64,000 nt of DNA. Source: Tsukamurella ocularis (lineage in GTDB: Bacteria; Actinomycetota; Actinomycetes; Mycobacteriales; Mycobacteriaceae). How positions within the stretch are numbered: position 1 is the stretch's first letter; the number at the start of each line of letters is the position of its first letter. The stretch spans positions 310,001-374,000 of the forward strand of contig NZ_JANUCJ010000002.1 of the NCBI RefSeq assembly GCF_024807615.1, read 5' to 3'. The position numbers were made by a program, and so were the translations under genes. A model generated the notes under the pieces. It made no database searches and had not been told where the DNA came from. It saw nothing but the letters and a program-made list of their open reading frames with translations. Positions 48,583 through 57,742 of this stretch are shown here, piece after piece.

Positions 48583-49009
48583 CCCGGCACAGCGGGCGCG
48601 CGACCTCGCGGTCCTGCGCCGGGTCCGCGACCGCATCGACCGCGAGTTCGCGCAGCCGCTGAACGTCGAGGAACTGGCCCGCGGCGCCCACCTGTCCGCG
48701 GGCCACCTGAGCCGCGAGTTCAAACGCGTCTACGGCGAGGCGCCGTACTCCTATCTCATGACCCGCCGGATCGAGCGGGCGATGATGCTGCTGCGCCGCG
48801 GTGACGTCTCGGTGACGGACGCCTGTTTCGCGGTGGGCTGCTCGTCCCTCGGTACGTTCAGTACGCGGTTCACCGAGCTCGTGGGCGTGCCGCCGAGCGT
48901 CTACCAGCGCGACCACAGCGCCGCCGCGGAGGGCATTCCCGCGTGCCTGGCGCGGCAGGTGATGCGACCGGTCAGGAATCGAGAAGCACGGCACGAGCCT
49001 CCCCCATAA
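48548..49009 (+). CDS. Short AraC-family regulator (DNA-binding domain only)
   Basis: A 153-residue protein in which nearly the whole length is the AraC double helix-turn-helix: LNVEELARGAHLSAGHLSREFKRVYGEAP gives helix set 1 (residues ~35-65), and VSVTDACFAVGCSSLGTFSTRFTELVG set 2. There is no effector-binding domain. Small AraC proteins directly followed by a VOC-fold gene are a common actinobacterial pairing, and here the VOC gene starts ten bases after the stop. The ATG at 48548 lies inside the plsC 3' end; a second ATG at 48554 is possible. Confidence 0.88.
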   Translation: MSMPRSGARSPDPAQRARDLAVLRRVRDRIDREFAQPLNVEELARGAHLSAGHLSREFKRVYGEAPYSYLMTRRIERAMMLLRRGDVSVTDACFAVGCSSLGTFSTRFTELVGVPPSVYQRDHSAAAEGIPACLARQVMRPVRNREARHEPPP

Positions 49010-49019
49010 CGTGGTCGGC

Positions 49020-49427
49020 ATGAACCTCACGATCTCGCTCGCCTACCTGCCCCACACCGACGCCGAGGCGGCCCTCGGCTTCTACCGCGACCTCCTCGGA
49101 TTCGAGGTGCGGAAGGACGTCGGCTACCAGGACCTGCGGTGGCTCACCGTCGGACCCGCCGGCCAGCCGCAGACGTCGATCCTGCTGCACCCGCCGGCCA
49201 TGGACCCCGGCGTCACTGACGATGAGCGGCAGACGGTCCTCGACCTCATCGCCAAGGGCGCCTACACCGCGGTCACCCTCTCCACCGACGACCTGGACGG
49301 CCTGTTCGAGCGCGTCGCCGGCGCGGGGGCGGACGTGGTGCAGGAGCCGATGGACCAGGACTACGGCGTGCGGGACTGCGCCTTCCGCGACCCGGCGGGC
49401 AATCTGATCCGGATCAACCAGCTCTGA
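49020..49427 (+). CDS. VOC-fold (glyoxalase/bleomycin-resistance type) protein
   Basis: A 135-residue protein with two beta-alpha-beta-beta-beta modules. The first has LPHTDAEAALGFYRDLLGFEVRKDVGYQ, a standard VOC opening, and the second ends RDCAFRDPAGNLIRINQL, with the C-terminal acidic metal ligand usual in dioxygenase and glyoxalase members replaced by Asn-Gln. ATG at 49020 is chosen; GTG at 49011 is an alternative. It is probably co-transcribed with the small AraC regulator. The ligand is unknown, and it may be a sensor or sequestering protein rather than an enzyme. Confidence 0.85.
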   Translation: MNLTISLAYLPHTDAEAALGFYRDLLGFEVRKDVGYQDLRWLTVGPAGQPQTSILLHPPAMDPGVTDDERQTVLDLIAKGAYTAVTLSTDDLDGLFERVAGAGADVVQEPMDQDYGVRDCAFRDPAGNLIRINQL

Positions 49428-49428
49428 C

Positions 49429-50484
49429 TCAGCCGGCGGCGGGAGCCTCGATCGTCGCGGTATCGATCACGAAGCGGTACCGGACGTCCGAGGCGATCAC
49501 GCGCTCGTAGGCCTCGTTGATCTGGTCGGCGGAGATCAGCTCGATCTCGGAGCCGATGCCGTGCTCGGCGCAGAAGTCGAGCATCTCCTGGGTCTGGGCG
49601 ATCCCGCCGATCATCGAGCCGGCGAAGGAGCGCCGGTTGCGGGTCAGGTCGAAGACGTTGACCGGGACGGGGTGCTCCGGCAGGCCCACCTCGACGAGCG
49701 TGCCGTCGACGGCCAGCATCCCGAAGTACGGGTGCATGTCGAGATTGGCGGAGACGGTGTTGATGATGACGTCGAAGCGATTGCGCAGCACCTTGAAGGT
49801 GTCGGGGTCGGAGGTCGCGTAGTAGTGCTGCGCGCCGAGGCGCAGCCCGTCCTCCATCTTCTTGAGGGACTGGCTGAGCACGGTGACCTCGGCGCCCATC
49901 GCCGCGGCGAGCTTCACGCCCATGTGGCCGAGGCCGCCGAGGCCGATGATCGCGACCTTGCTGCCGGGCCCGACGTTCCAGTGCCGCAGCGGGCTGAACA
50001 ACGTGATGCCGGCGCACAGCAGCGGCGCGGCCGCGGCGTAGTCGATGCTCTCGGGTACCCGGAGCACATAGTTCTCGTCGACGACGATCCCCGTCGAATA
50101 GCCGCCCTGCGTGGGCAGCCCGTCGCGGCCCTTGGCGTTGTATGTGCCGACCATGCCGCGCTCGCAGTACTGCTCCTCGCCGCGCAGGCACGCCGCGCAC
50201 TCGCGACACGAATCGACGAAGCAGCCGACGCCCACCCGGTCGCCCACCGCGAACTTCGTGACCTCGGAGCCGACGGCCGTGACCTCACCCGCGATCTCGT
50301 GGCCGGGCACCACGGGGTACCGGGCGGGCCCCCACTCGCTGCGGACGGTGTGGATGTCGCTGTGGCAGATTCCCGCGAACCGGACGGCGATCTGCACGTC
50401 GTGCGGTCCGGGATCGCGGCGCTCGATGGTCATCGGCTCGAGCGGTTCGGTTGCGGACGTTGCTCCATATGCGTTGACGATCAT
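49429..50484 (-). CDS. Zinc-dependent alcohol dehydrogenase (AdhC/CAD-like, NADP)
   Basis: A 351-residue medium-chain dehydrogenase of the cinnamyl-alcohol type. Catalytic zinc ligands are in [16 protein letters not shown] (Cys), VPGHEIAG (His-Glu) and the later [12 protein letters not shown] (Cys). The structural zinc has all four cysteines ([18 protein letters not shown]). The nucleotide loop [18 protein letters not shown] and the following serines (LSQSLKK) suggest NADPH. Such enzymes reduce a broad range of aldehydes. It is convergent with the VOC gene, with a one-base gap. Confidence 0.92.
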   Translation of the reverse strand: MIVNAYGATSATEPLEPMTIERRDPGPHDVQIAVRFAGICHSDIHTVRSEWGPARYPVVPGHEIAGEVTAVGSEVTKFAVGDRVGVGCFVDSCRECAACLRGEEQYCERGMVGTYNAKGRDGLPTQGGYSTGIVVDENYVLRVPESIDYAAAAPLLCAGITLFSPLRHWNVGPGSKVAIIGLGGLGHMGVKLAAAMGAEVTVLSQSLKKMEDGLRLGAQHYYATSDPDTFKVLRNRFDVIINTVSANLDMHPYFGMLAVDGTLVEVGLPEHPVPVNVFDLTRNRRSFAGSMIGGIAQTQEMLDFCAEHGIGSEIELISADQINEAYERVIASDVRYRFVIDTATIEAPAAG

Positions 50485-50563
50485 GGTTTCTATTGTGCGC
50501 TCTCCGAAGTATCCCGCGCCGCGTGACCCTCACAACATGGTCGATGCCGACCCCGTCCAACCG

Positions 50564-51700
50564 TCACTGTGCTGCGAGCGGCAGGGTCAGGTCCAGCCGG
50601 AACCCTGTGTCGGTGCTGCGCGCTACGACGGTGCCGCCGTGCGCCTCGACGATGCCGCGGACGATCGCGAGCCCCAGGCCTGCACCCGACGGCGCACCGT
50701 CGGCCTCGGCGGAGCGCGCGGCGTCGGCGCGCCAGCCCACGTCGAACATCCGGCCGAGGTCCTCGGCGGCGACGCCGGGGCCCTGGTCGATGACGCTGAG
50801 CACGAGCCGCCCTTCGAGCGGGTCGGCGCGGACGACGATCTCGCTGTTCTCGGGCGCGTGCCGAAGACTGTTGGTGAGCAGGTTCCCGATCACGCGGGTC
50901 AGCTCGCGCGGGTCTACGAGCACGAGATGCCCGCCGATGCCGCCCTGCGCGATGGTGATGCCGCGCCGCTCGGCCTCGGCCCGGCAGTCCGCGACGGCAT
51001 CGCTGATCAGGTCGAGCAGGACCACCGGCTCGGGATGGATCCGCAGGGAGTCGGTCTGCAGCTTCGAGAGCTCGAAGAGGTCCGCGATCATCGCGTTGAG
51101 CGTCTCGACCTTGCCGCGGAGCGCGGCGAGGTAAGCCGCGCGATCGGGCGCGGTGCCCTCGTCGAGCGCCTCGGCGAGGGCACGCACGCCCGCGAGCGGC
51201 GTCCGCAGGTCGTGCGAGATCCATGCGAAGAACTGGCGGCGGGCGGCGTCCAGTTCGGCCACGCGGGCCCGCGACTCCTCCAGGCGCCGCGAGGTGTCGG
51301 CGAGCTCCGCGGAGATCGCGTCGAGCTCGGCGAGCCCCGTGCGGGTGGGTTCGATCACGTCACCGTCTCCCACCCGGCGGGTCGCGGTGCGCAGCGCGGC
51401 GATCGAGGACCCGATCGCGCGGCCCACGACGAAGGGCATCGCGATCACACTGAACGCCGCGGATGTCCCGATCACCCACAGCAGCACCGTGAGGTCGTGG
51501 CGCGACAGGTACATCTGCAGCGCGATCGCGAGGGTGGACGCCACCACCGAGACCAGAGCGCCCGCGATGGCGACGGCCGCCCGCAGACCGATGCCCGCGC
51601 GGCGGGTCAGCCGGAGGGCGCCGAGCGTGACGAGCGTGACGACGACTGTGACCACCAGTGCGGTCGCCGCGATCTGCGCGAGCGCGGCACCGTCGAGCAT
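50564..51700 (-). CDS. Sensor histidine kinase
   Basis: A 378-residue kinase. Two or three hydrophobic helices occupy about residues 8-90 with only a short outside loop, so it probably senses within or near the membrane. A HAMP-like linker follows (residues ~95-145). The H-box is WISHDLRTPLAGVRALAEAL; the N-box is NLLTNSLRHAP; the G boxes are IDQGPGVAAEDLG and SGAGLGLAIVRGIVEAHGG. ATG at 51700 overlaps the response-regulator stop by one base; GTG at 51703 would give the usual GTGA overlap. The two genes are surely one operon. Confidence 0.92.
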   Translation of the reverse strand: MLDGAALAQIAATALVVTVVVTLVTLGALRLTRRAGIGLRAAVAIAGALVSVVASTLAIALQMYLSRHDLTVLLWVIGTSAAFSVIAMPFVVGRAIGSSIAALRTATRRVGDGDVIEPTRTGLAELDAISAELADTSRRLEESRARVAELDAARRQFFAWISHDLRTPLAGVRALAEALDEGTAPDRAAYLAALRGKVETLNAMIADLFELSKLQTDSLRIHPEPVVLLDLISDAVADCRAEAERRGITIAQGGIGGHLVLVDPRELTRVIGNLLTNSLRHAPENSEIVVRADPLEGRLVLSVIDQGPGVAAEDLGRMFDVGWRADAARSAEADGAPSGAGLGLAIVRGIVEAHGGTVVARSTDTGFRLDLTLPLAAQ

Positions 51701-52386
51701 CACCGGCCCCACCCGAACCGGTAGCCGGCGCCCCACTCGGTGCGCAGGTACGCGGGATTGCGCGGATCCTCCTCGATCTTCTCGCGCAGACGGCGCACGT
51801 GCACCGTCACGGTCGACGGGTCGCCGAAGCCCCAGCGCCACACCTCGCGCAGGATCTCGTCGCGGCTGATCACGCGATCCGGGTTCCGCGCCAGGTAGAG
51901 CAGCAGCTCGTACTCCCGCGTGGTCAGCGGGATCTCCCGGCCGGAGACCCACACCCGGCGGTGCGCGGCGTCGATGCGGAACGGCCCCGCCTCGAACAGC
52001 AGGCCGGCCTCCGACGGGGCGCTGCGGCGCAGTTGGGCGTTGACACGCAACTGCAGTTCGCGGAGGGAGAAGGGCTTCGCCAGGTAGTCGTCCGCGCCGC
52101 TCTCCAGCCCGTCGATGCGGTTGTCCACGCCGTCGAGCGCGGTGAGCATGATGATCGGCACCGCGGAGACCTCACGGATCCGCCGGCACAATTCGTCGCC
52201 GCTGAGCCCCGGCAGCATGCGGTCCAGTACCAACAGGTCGGGCCGGTCGGCCTGGAAGGCCTCCCACGCCTGTGCCCCGTCGCGGTGCTGCGCGACGAGG
52301 CAACCCGCGAGCCGCAGATGGTCGGCGACGACGGTGCGGACCGCCGGGTCGTCCTCGACGACCATCACCCGTGCTCCCTCATGCAT
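51700..52386 (-). CDS. OmpR-family response regulator
   Basis: A 228-residue transcription factor. The receiver domain has MVVEDDPAVRT (acidic pair), LLVLDRMLPGLSGDE (phospho-Asp) and LAKPFSLREL (Lys). The C-terminal winged helix has LTTREYELLLYLARNPDRVISRDEIL and VTVHVRRLREKIEEDP. Upstream, in the divergent gap towards the DM13 lipoprotein gene, is a pair of direct repeats 21 bases apart, the layout expected of OmpR-type dimers. It could therefore control both its own operon and the DM13/DoxX pair. Confidence 0.94.
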   Translation of the reverse strand: MHEGARVMVVEDDPAVRTVVADHLRLAGCLVAQHRDGAQAWEAFQADRPDLLVLDRMLPGLSGDELCRRIREVSAVPIIMLTALDGVDNRIDGLESGADDYLAKPFSLRELQLRVNAQLRRSAPSEAGLLFEAGPFRIDAAHRRVWVSGREIPLTTREYELLLYLARNPDRVISRDEILREVWRWGFGDPSTVTVHVRRLREKIEEDPRNPAYLRTEWGAGYRFGWGR

Positions 52387-52424
52387 GATCCGAGCGTAGG
52401 CGCGGCGGCCGCGAGCGCGCCGTT

Positions 52425-52453
52425 CCTTACGGAACTGAAAGACGCCCTTACGG
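52425..52453. promoter_or_regulatory. Tandem direct repeats, candidate response-regulator site
   Basis: CCTTACGGAACTG (from 52425) and CCTTACGGCGCTG (from 52446) match at 11 of 13 positions and are spaced exactly 21 bases, two helical turns. They lie 39 bases from the response-regulator ATG and about 100 bases before the DM13 gene. The rest of the 164-base gap shows no gene. Confidence 0.5.
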
Positions 52454-52550
52454 CGCTGACACTCTCGTTCTCCCGGCCCGCGACCGGCGATTGACTCGAT
52501 GACGAGCCGGCGCCCGAGCCGTCGGCCACTGCACGAGAAGGAGTCCCATC

Positions 52551-53012
52551 ATGCGCGCTTCCCACCTCACCGGGGCCGTCGCCGCCGTCGTCCTGGGCCT
52601 GGCCCTCACCGCGTGCGGCGGTTCGAAGGACATGTCCGCCGAGCCGGTGACGAGCACCGCGGCTCCGATGCCCATGTCGATGCCCATGTCCGCGCCGTCG
52701 ACCGCGGCCACCACGGGGATGTTCGCCGGCCTGAACGGCAAGAACGTCGCCGGCACCGCGACGATCACGGGCGATGCGGTCGAGCTCGCCGACTTCTCCT
52801 CCGACGAGGGTCCCGACCTGCACGTGTACCTGACCAAGGGCACCACCGAGGCCGATGTGAAGGGCGGCGTCCGCCTGGGCGCGGTCACCTACGACAAGGC
52901 GGCACAGCGGTTCACGATCCCCGCGGGCGTCGCGTCCGCCGAGTACACCCACCTGGTCGTGCACTGCGACAAGGCGCTCGCCGTCTTCGGCGCTGCGCAG
53001 CTGGGGCGATGA
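52551..53012 (+). CDS. DM13-domain lipoprotein
   Basis: A 153-residue exported lipoprotein with lipobox LALTACGG (Cys about 22) and a Met/Ser/Pro linker (MPMSMPMSAPS) resembling metal-binding Met-rich tails. The DM13 domain (about 60-150) shows ATITGDAVELADFSSDEGPDLHVYL and the Cys in THLVVHCDKALAVFG. DM13 domains are thought to take part in redox chemistry outside the membrane. It overlaps the DoxX-like gene by four bases and faces the two-component genes. A role in sensing or responding to an oxidant or metal is a guess from this context. Confidence 0.88.
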   Translation: MRASHLTGAVAAVVLGLALTACGGSKDMSAEPVTSTAAPMPMSMPMSAPSTAATTGMFAGLNGKNVAGTATITGDAVELADFSSDEGPDLHVYLTKGTTEADVKGGVRLGAVTYDKAAQRFTIPAGVASAEYTHLVVHCDKALAVFGAAQLGR

Positions 53013-53494
53013 CCCCGTTCGCGATTCGGGCGGCGACGGTGGCCGTGGTCGCCGCCCGGATCGCCCTCGGCGCGGCATGGCTGCACGAGGGGTACGTGAA
53101 GTACCACGCGGGATTCGGCCGGAGCGACATCCTCCTGGTGGTCGGCAGCGCGACCGGCAATCCTCGGGTCCCCGGCTCGTTCGCCTGGTTCGCGACCGAG
53201 GTCATGGGCCGGTTCGCCGCGGTCTTCGGGATCCTGGTGCCGCTCACCGAAGTCGCGCTGGGTGTCGCAGCGCTGATCGGCCTCGTGCCGCGGGCGACGG
53301 CCTTCGTCGCGACGGGTCTGCTCGGCTTCTACTGGGCCGCGGACCAATTGGTCATGCAGTACCCGGTCATGGTCGTGCTCGCGGCGACGGTCCTCGCCGG
53401 CGGCGAGCTCGCGCGACGCTGGACGCCGACCGCGGCTCTCAGCAGTCGGCTCAGAGGTCGAGGCCGAGGTCGAGCGCCCGCACGGAGTGCGTGA
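53009..53494 (+). CDS. DoxX-like four-helix membrane protein
   Basis: A 161-residue membrane protein. It has four hydrophobic helices and the DoxX-type opening RIALGAAWLHEGYVKYHAGFG, with the small-residue-rich FAAVFGILVPLTEVALGVAALIG in the middle. DoxX-family proteins are linked to quinone or thiosulphate redox and to membrane oxidoreductase complexes. Its ATG overlaps the DM13 stop, so the pair probably works together. The C-terminus is Arg-rich and overlaps the convergent nadC 3' end by 44 bases. Confidence 0.82.
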   Translation: MTPFAIRAATVAVVAARIALGAAWLHEGYVKYHAGFGRSDILLVVGSATGNPRVPGSFAWFATEVMGRFAAVFGILVPLTEVALGVAALIGLVPRATAFVATGLLGFYWAADQLVMQYPVMVVLAATVLAGGELARRWTPTAALSSRLRGRGRGRAPARSA

Positions 53495-54314
53495 GCGCGC
53501 CGACGGCGAGGTAGTCAACACCGGTCCGGGCGTAGTCGGCGGCGACGTCGAGGGACAGCCCGCCCGAGGACTCCAGCTTGGTGCGCGGCGCGAGCTTCTT
53601 GCGACGCTGCACCGCGGACTGCGTCATCCACAGCGGCATGTTGTCGAGCAGCACGAGATCGACGCCGAGCGCGAAGGCCTCCTCGAGCTGGTCGAGCGAG
53701 TCCACCTCCACCTCGAGCGGGACGCCGGGGGCGCGGCGCCGGACGGCCTCGATCGCGGCCGTCACGGAGCCCGCGGCGACCACGTGATTGTCCTTGATCA
53801 GCGCCTCGTCGCCGAGCCCCATCCGGTGGTTCACTCCCCCGCCGGCGCGGACGGCGTACTTCTGCAGCGCGCGCAGGCCGGGCAGCGTCTTGCGGCTGTC
53901 GCGGATCTTCGCGCCGGTGCCCTCGACCTCGGCGACCCAGGCGGCCGTCGCGGTCGCGATGCCGGAGAGGTGGGTGACGATGTTGAGCAGGGTGCGCTCG
54001 GCGGTGAGGAGCGCGAGCGTCGGTCCCTCGATGGCCATGGCGACGTCGCCGGGCGCGATGACGGTGCCGTCGGCGATCTTGGCCGGCACGCGGTAGTTTC
54101 CGGGGCCGACCACCTCGTCTAGCACCCACTCCGCGACGGGGATGCCGGCCAGCACCCCGTGCTCGCGACTGATCACCTTGGCGAGAGTGGTGGCGCCGGC
54201 GGGCACGGTGGCCTCGCTGGTCACGTCCGGGCCGTAGCGGAGGTCCTCGTCGAGCGCGGTCCGGATGAGGCGGACCACCTCGGCGCGGTCGGGCTCCAAC
54301 GTCAGCTCGGTCAC
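53451..54314 (-). CDS. nadC: Quinolinate phosphoribosyltransferase (carboxylating)
   Basis: A 287-residue enzyme converting quinolinate and PRPP to nicotinate mononucleotide. Key stretches are NIVTHLSGIATAT, the substrate-binding IRDSRKTLPGLRALQKYAVRAGGG region (read as RKTLPGLR then KYAVRAGGG), NHRMGLGDEALIKDNH with catalytic Lys and His, and VEVEVDSLDQ. The GTG at 54314 ([12 protein letters not shown]) overlaps the nadB stop by four bases; the longer frame upstream is not homologous. It is the last gene of nadA-nadB-nadC. Confidence 0.96.
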   Translation of the reverse strand: MTELTLEPDRAEVVRLIRTALDEDLRYGPDVTSEATVPAGATTLAKVISREHGVLAGIPVAEWVLDEVVGPGNYRVPAKIADGTVIAPGDVAMAIEGPTLALLTAERTLLNIVTHLSGIATATAAWVAEVEGTGAKIRDSRKTLPGLRALQKYAVRAGGGVNHRMGLGDEALIKDNHVVAAGSVTAAIEAVRRRAPGVPLEVEVDSLDQLEEAFALGVDLVLLDNMPLWMTQSAVQRRKKLAPRTKLESSGGLSLDVAADYARTGVDYLAVGALTHSVRALDLGLDL

Positions 54315-55810
54315 GGCTGTACCTCCAGTACTGCAGCACGGTGCCCGCGCGCGGGCCCGGTCACGGATTCCTGCCGGGCGAGGGCCTGCCCCGCCATGCG
54401 TCGGGCGACCGCGGTGAGCACGGCGTCCTCCCGGTCCCGGGACGATACTGCGGGGGCGTCGGCGACGAAGCCGGGATCGGCCAGCAGCGCGGTCAGGTCG
54501 GTCAGGCCGTCGACGGTGCGCCGCACGCCGCAGGATCGGGTCATGGCGTCCTGCAGGGCCTCCCGCTCCGCTCGGGAGTGCGGCGGCGCGACCTCGCGGA
54601 CGGGGCCGCCCGACGGCGCGGGCGCCGACAGCGCGGCGGTCGCGACCCGCAGCCCCATCACGAGCGCCTCGAGCAGGCTGTTGGACGCCAGCCGGTTGGC
54701 GCCGTGCAGGCCGGTGCGGGCCACCTCGCCCGCGGCGTAGAGGCCGGGAACGCCCGTCGCGCCGTGGAGGTCGGTGACCACACCGCCGCACAGGTAGTGC
54801 GCACCGGGGACCACCGGGATGAGGTCGGTCTGCGGGTCGAGACCCGCGGCGCGGACGGCCTCGGTCACTGTCGGGAAACGGTGCGCCACATCGGGGATCA
54901 TGGTCGCGTCTAGGTAGACGCACGGCGCGGAAGTGCGCTCCATCGCGTCGGTGACCGCGCGCGCCACCACGTCGCGGGGCGCGAGGTCGCCCATCGGGTG
55001 CACGCCGTCCATGACGGCGTCGCCGTTCGCGTCGACGAGGTGCGCCCCCTCGCCGCGGACCGCCTCGGAGATCAACGGCCGCCGGCCGCGGGCACCCGGG
55101 GTGTAGAGCATCGTCGGGTGGAACTGCACGAACTCGAGCTCGCGGACATCGGCGCCCGCCGCCGCGGCCAGGGCGATGCCGTCGCCGGTCGCTCCGAGCG
55201 GGTTGGTGGTGCTCGAGAACAGGTGTCCGGCACCGCCGGTAGCGAGCAGGACGGTGCGGCCGAAGACATCGCCCTCCGCCGTGCGTACCCCGACGATCCG
55301 GTCACCGTCGGCGAGCAGCGCGTAGGCCTGGGCAGGGCGCGCGGTGAGGGTCGGCCGGGTCTTCGCGGCTGCAGTCAGGGCGCGCTGCACTTCGGCGCCG
55401 GTCGCATCGCCGCCGGCGTGGATGATCCGCGAGACGGTGTGCCCGCCCTCGCGGGTCCGCTTGAGCCGGCCATCGGGGCGTCGGTCGAACTCGGCGCCCC
55501 AGTTGATCAGCCGGTCCACGGCGGCAGGGCCGTCGGCCAGGATCGACCGGGTCGCGACCACGTCAACGAGCGGGCCGCCGGCCCCGATCGTGTCGGCGAC
55601 GTGCCGCTCGATCGAGTCCTCGGGGTCGGACGGGTCGACCACGGCGATCCCGCCCTGCGCGTAGGCCGTCGACGTCGACGGTGCGCCGCCGGTCGAGGGC
55701 TTGAACAGCACCGTGACCGTCAGACCCGCATCCGCCGCGGCGACCGCGGCGGTCAGGCCGGCGACGCCCGCGCCGACGACGAGCAGGTCGGCGACGGCGG
55801 TGGTGCTCAT
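54311..55810 (-). CDS. nadB: L-aspartate oxidase
   Basis: A 499-residue FAD enzyme making iminoaspartate, the first step of de novo NAD synthesis. The FAD-binding N-terminus is [21 protein letters not shown]; the active-site loop is [12 protein letters not shown]; the substrate region has [12 protein letters not shown]-like [11 protein letters not shown]; and [18 protein letters not shown] is the C-terminal FAD signature. The helical cap at the C-terminus is present (about 410-490). The ATG overlaps the nadA stop by four bases (ATGA). Confidence 0.96.
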   Translation of the reverse strand: MSTTAVADLLVVGAGVAGLTAAVAAADAGLTVTVLFKPSTGGAPSTSTAYAQGGIAVVDPSDPEDSIERHVADTIGAGGPLVDVVATRSILADGPAAVDRLINWGAEFDRRPDGRLKRTREGGHTVSRIIHAGGDATGAEVQRALTAAAKTRPTLTARPAQAYALLADGDRIVGVRTAEGDVFGRTVLLATGGAGHLFSSTTNPLGATGDGIALAAAAGADVRELEFVQFHPTMLYTPGARGRRPLISEAVRGEGAHLVDANGDAVMDGVHPMGDLAPRDVVARAVTDAMERTSAPCVYLDATMIPDVAHRFPTVTEAVRAAGLDPQTDLIPVVPGAHYLCGGVVTDLHGATGVPGLYAAGEVARTGLHGANRLASNSLLEALVMGLRVATAALSAPAPSGGPVREVAPPHSRAEREALQDAMTRSCGVRRTVDGLTDLTALLADPGFVADAPAVSSRDREDAVLTAVARRMAGQALARQESVTGPARGHRAAVLEVQP

Positions 55811-56862
55811 TCTCCGCCGCCGGGCTGCCCGATCCCGATCATGCGCGTGACGGCCTTACGACCGGCCTCGGCCATCGCGGCGTCGACGAAGACCTCGTCC
55901 TTGCCCTCGACCAGGCAGCGCAGCAGGGCCGCCGGGGTGATCATCTTCATGTACTTGCAGGAGGCACGGTCGTTGACGGCCCGGAACTCGACGCCGGGAG
56001 CAGCCATCCGCAGCTGGTGCAGCATGCCCACCTCCGTGGCCACGAGCACCTCCTTGGCGCCGGTCTCACGGGCGGCGTCGAGCATGCCGCCAGTCGAGAG
56101 GATCTTCACCCGGTAGTCCGGGACCGCACCCTCGCCCGCCAGGTACAGCGCGGAGGTGGCGCAGCCGCACTCCGGGTGCACGTACAGATCGGCGTCCGGA
56201 TGCGCCTTGGCCTGCGCGGCGAGCTCGTCGCCGTTGATGCCGGCATGCACGTGGCACTCGCCCGCCCAGATGTGCATGTTCTGCCGGCCCGTGACGCGCT
56301 TGACATGCGCACCGAGGAACTGGTCGGGCAGGAACAGGATCTCGGTGTCCTCGGGGATCGACTGCACCACCTCGACGGCGTTCGACGACGTGCAGCAGAT
56401 GTCGGTGAGGGCCTTCACCTCGGCGGTCGTGTTCACGTAGGAGACGACGACGGCACCGGGGTGCTCGTCCTTCCACTCCTGCAGCTCGACAGCCTTGATC
56501 GAGTCGGCCAACGAGCAGCCGGCGCGCTGATCCGGGATGAGCACCGTCTTCTCTGGGCTGAGGATCTTGGCGGTCTCGGCCATGAAGTGGACGCCGCAGA
56601 AGACGATTGTCGACGTGGAGACGTCGGCAGCGATCCGGGACAGGGCGAGCGAGTCGCCGACGAAGTCCGCGACGTCCTGGATCGCGGGAAGCTCGTAGTT
56701 GTGGGCGAGGATCGTGGCGTCGCGGAGCTTCGCGAGACGCTTGACCTCGGCGGCCCATTCCCGATCGCCGTCGACGCCCGTGTACATGGCACCGCCCTCG
56801 ACGATCCGCTCGAAGAGCGGCGAGCTGAATTCCGTGGTGGTGGCGGACGTGGCTGTGGTCAT
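55807..56862 (-). CDS. nadA: Quinolinate synthase A
   Basis: A 351-residue [4Fe-4S] enzyme condensing iminoaspartate with dihydroxyacetone phosphate. Cluster cysteines are expected in [10 protein letters not shown], the [13 protein letters not shown] segment and [10 protein letters not shown]. The substrate-binding His in [11 protein letters not shown] and [12 protein letters not shown] (as ILAHNYELP) are seen. AAAGGGAGG stands just before the ATG at 56862, a strong ribosome site. The gene is divergent from the NrtR-type regulator, with a palindrome in the 48-base gap. Confidence 0.96.
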   Translation of the reverse strand: MTTATSATTTEFSSPLFERIVEGGAMYTGVDGDREWAAEVKRLAKLRDATILAHNYELPAIQDVADFVGDSLALSRIAADVSTSTIVFCGVHFMAETAKILSPEKTVLIPDQRAGCSLADSIKAVELQEWKDEHPGAVVVSYVNTTAEVKALTDICCTSSNAVEVVQSIPEDTEILFLPDQFLGAHVKRVTGRQNMHIWAGECHVHAGINGDELAAQAKAHPDADLYVHPECGCATSALYLAGEGAVPDYRVKILSTGGMLDAARETGAKEVLVATEVGMLHQLRMAAPGVEFRAVNDRASCKYMKMITPAALLRCLVEGKDEVFVDAAMAEAGRKAVTRMIGIGQPGGGE

Positions 56863-56890
56863 CTCGCCTCCCTTTCTCGATCCGATGATT

Positions 56891-56909
56891 TATCGACCTA
56901 TGATCGATA
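56891..56909. promoter_or_regulatory. Palindrome in the nadA/nrtR gap, candidate NrtR operator
   Basis: TATCGA-CCTATGA-TCGATA, perfect six-base arms with a seven-base spacer. It ends one base before the regulator ATG and begins 29 bases from the nadA ATG. TATGAT at 56899-56904 inside it fits a -10 box for a leaderless regulator message, so bound protein would block its own promoter as well. Confidence 0.6.
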
Positions 56910-56910
56910 T

Positions 56911-57612
56911 ATGGCCGATGCTAGCACCGCTCCCGCGCACCACGTCGCACACGAAGTCCTTTCCGTCGTGTTTCGTGTGAGCGAGGGCACCGTCGAGGTC
57001 CTGCTGTGGCAGCGCGCCCTGGCCCCCGACCAGGGCGCATGGTCGCTGCCGGGCGGTCTCCTCGACGCCCGCGAGGACCTCCCGACCAGCGCGCGCCGGC
57101 TACTCGCGGAGAAGGTCGACCTCACCGAGGTCGCACACCTCGAGCAATTCGCCGAGTTCTCCGACCCGCACCGCGTGCCGGCGAGCGCGCATGCCGATCG
57201 CACGCTGGCCTCCGCCTTCCTCGGCCTCGTCCGCTCGGGCACCGACCCGCGCCTGCCCGATGACACGACGTGGCACCCCGTCGAGGCGCTCCCGACGATG
57301 GCCTTCGACCACGCCGCGATGGTGCATCGCGCCCGCGCCCGGCTCGCGGCGCGGCTCTCCTACTCGAACATCGGCTTCGCGCTCGCGCCGCGAGCCTTCC
57401 CCGTCTCCCAGCTGCGCGACATCTATGTCGCCGTACTGGGCTACCCCGTCGACGCGACCAACCTGCTGCGGATCCTGTCCCGACGGTCGGTGATCACGGC
57501 CACCGGCGAGACCGGACAGGCCACCCGCGGCCGTCCGCCGGCGCTCTACCGCTTCACTGACTCGTACCTGCGGATCACCGACGAGTTCGCGACCCTCCGC
57601 CCACCGGGCTGA
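56911..57612 (+). CDS. nrtR: Nudix-related NAD-biosynthesis regulator (NrtR-type)
   Basis: A 233-residue protein with an N-terminal Nudix-like domain (about 8-145) and a C-terminal winged-helix domain. The Nudix box is degenerate: GGLLDAREDLPTSARRLLAEKVDL-type spacing is kept, but the catalytic REUxEE core is RRLLAEK, so hydrolysis of ADP-ribose is unlikely and ligand sensing is expected. The winged helix includes VSQLRDIYVAVLGYPVDATNLLRIL and RGRPPALYRF. NrtR represses nad genes and is released by ADP-ribose or NAD-derived ligands in characterised cases. The divergent nadABC operon and the palindrome between fit this role. Confidence 0.88.
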   Translation: MADASTAPAHHVAHEVLSVVFRVSEGTVEVLLWQRALAPDQGAWSLPGGLLDAREDLPTSARRLLAEKVDLTEVAHLEQFAEFSDPHRVPASAHADRTLASAFLGLVRSGTDPRLPDDTTWHPVEALPTMAFDHAAMVHRARARLAARLSYSNIGFALAPRAFPVSQLRDIYVAVLGYPVDATNLLRILSRRSVITATGETGQATRGRPPALYRFTDSYLRITDEFATLRPPG

Positions 57613-57742
57613 GCAGGTCGCCGTCGCCGGAGGTGCGCGATCGACCCCTGGCCCCACGACCTGACCCCGCGGAACATAATCGGACCACAGTCCGTTACAG
57701 TTCTCGAAGGGCCCGACCAGGGCCCGATCGGGAAGGATGGAC

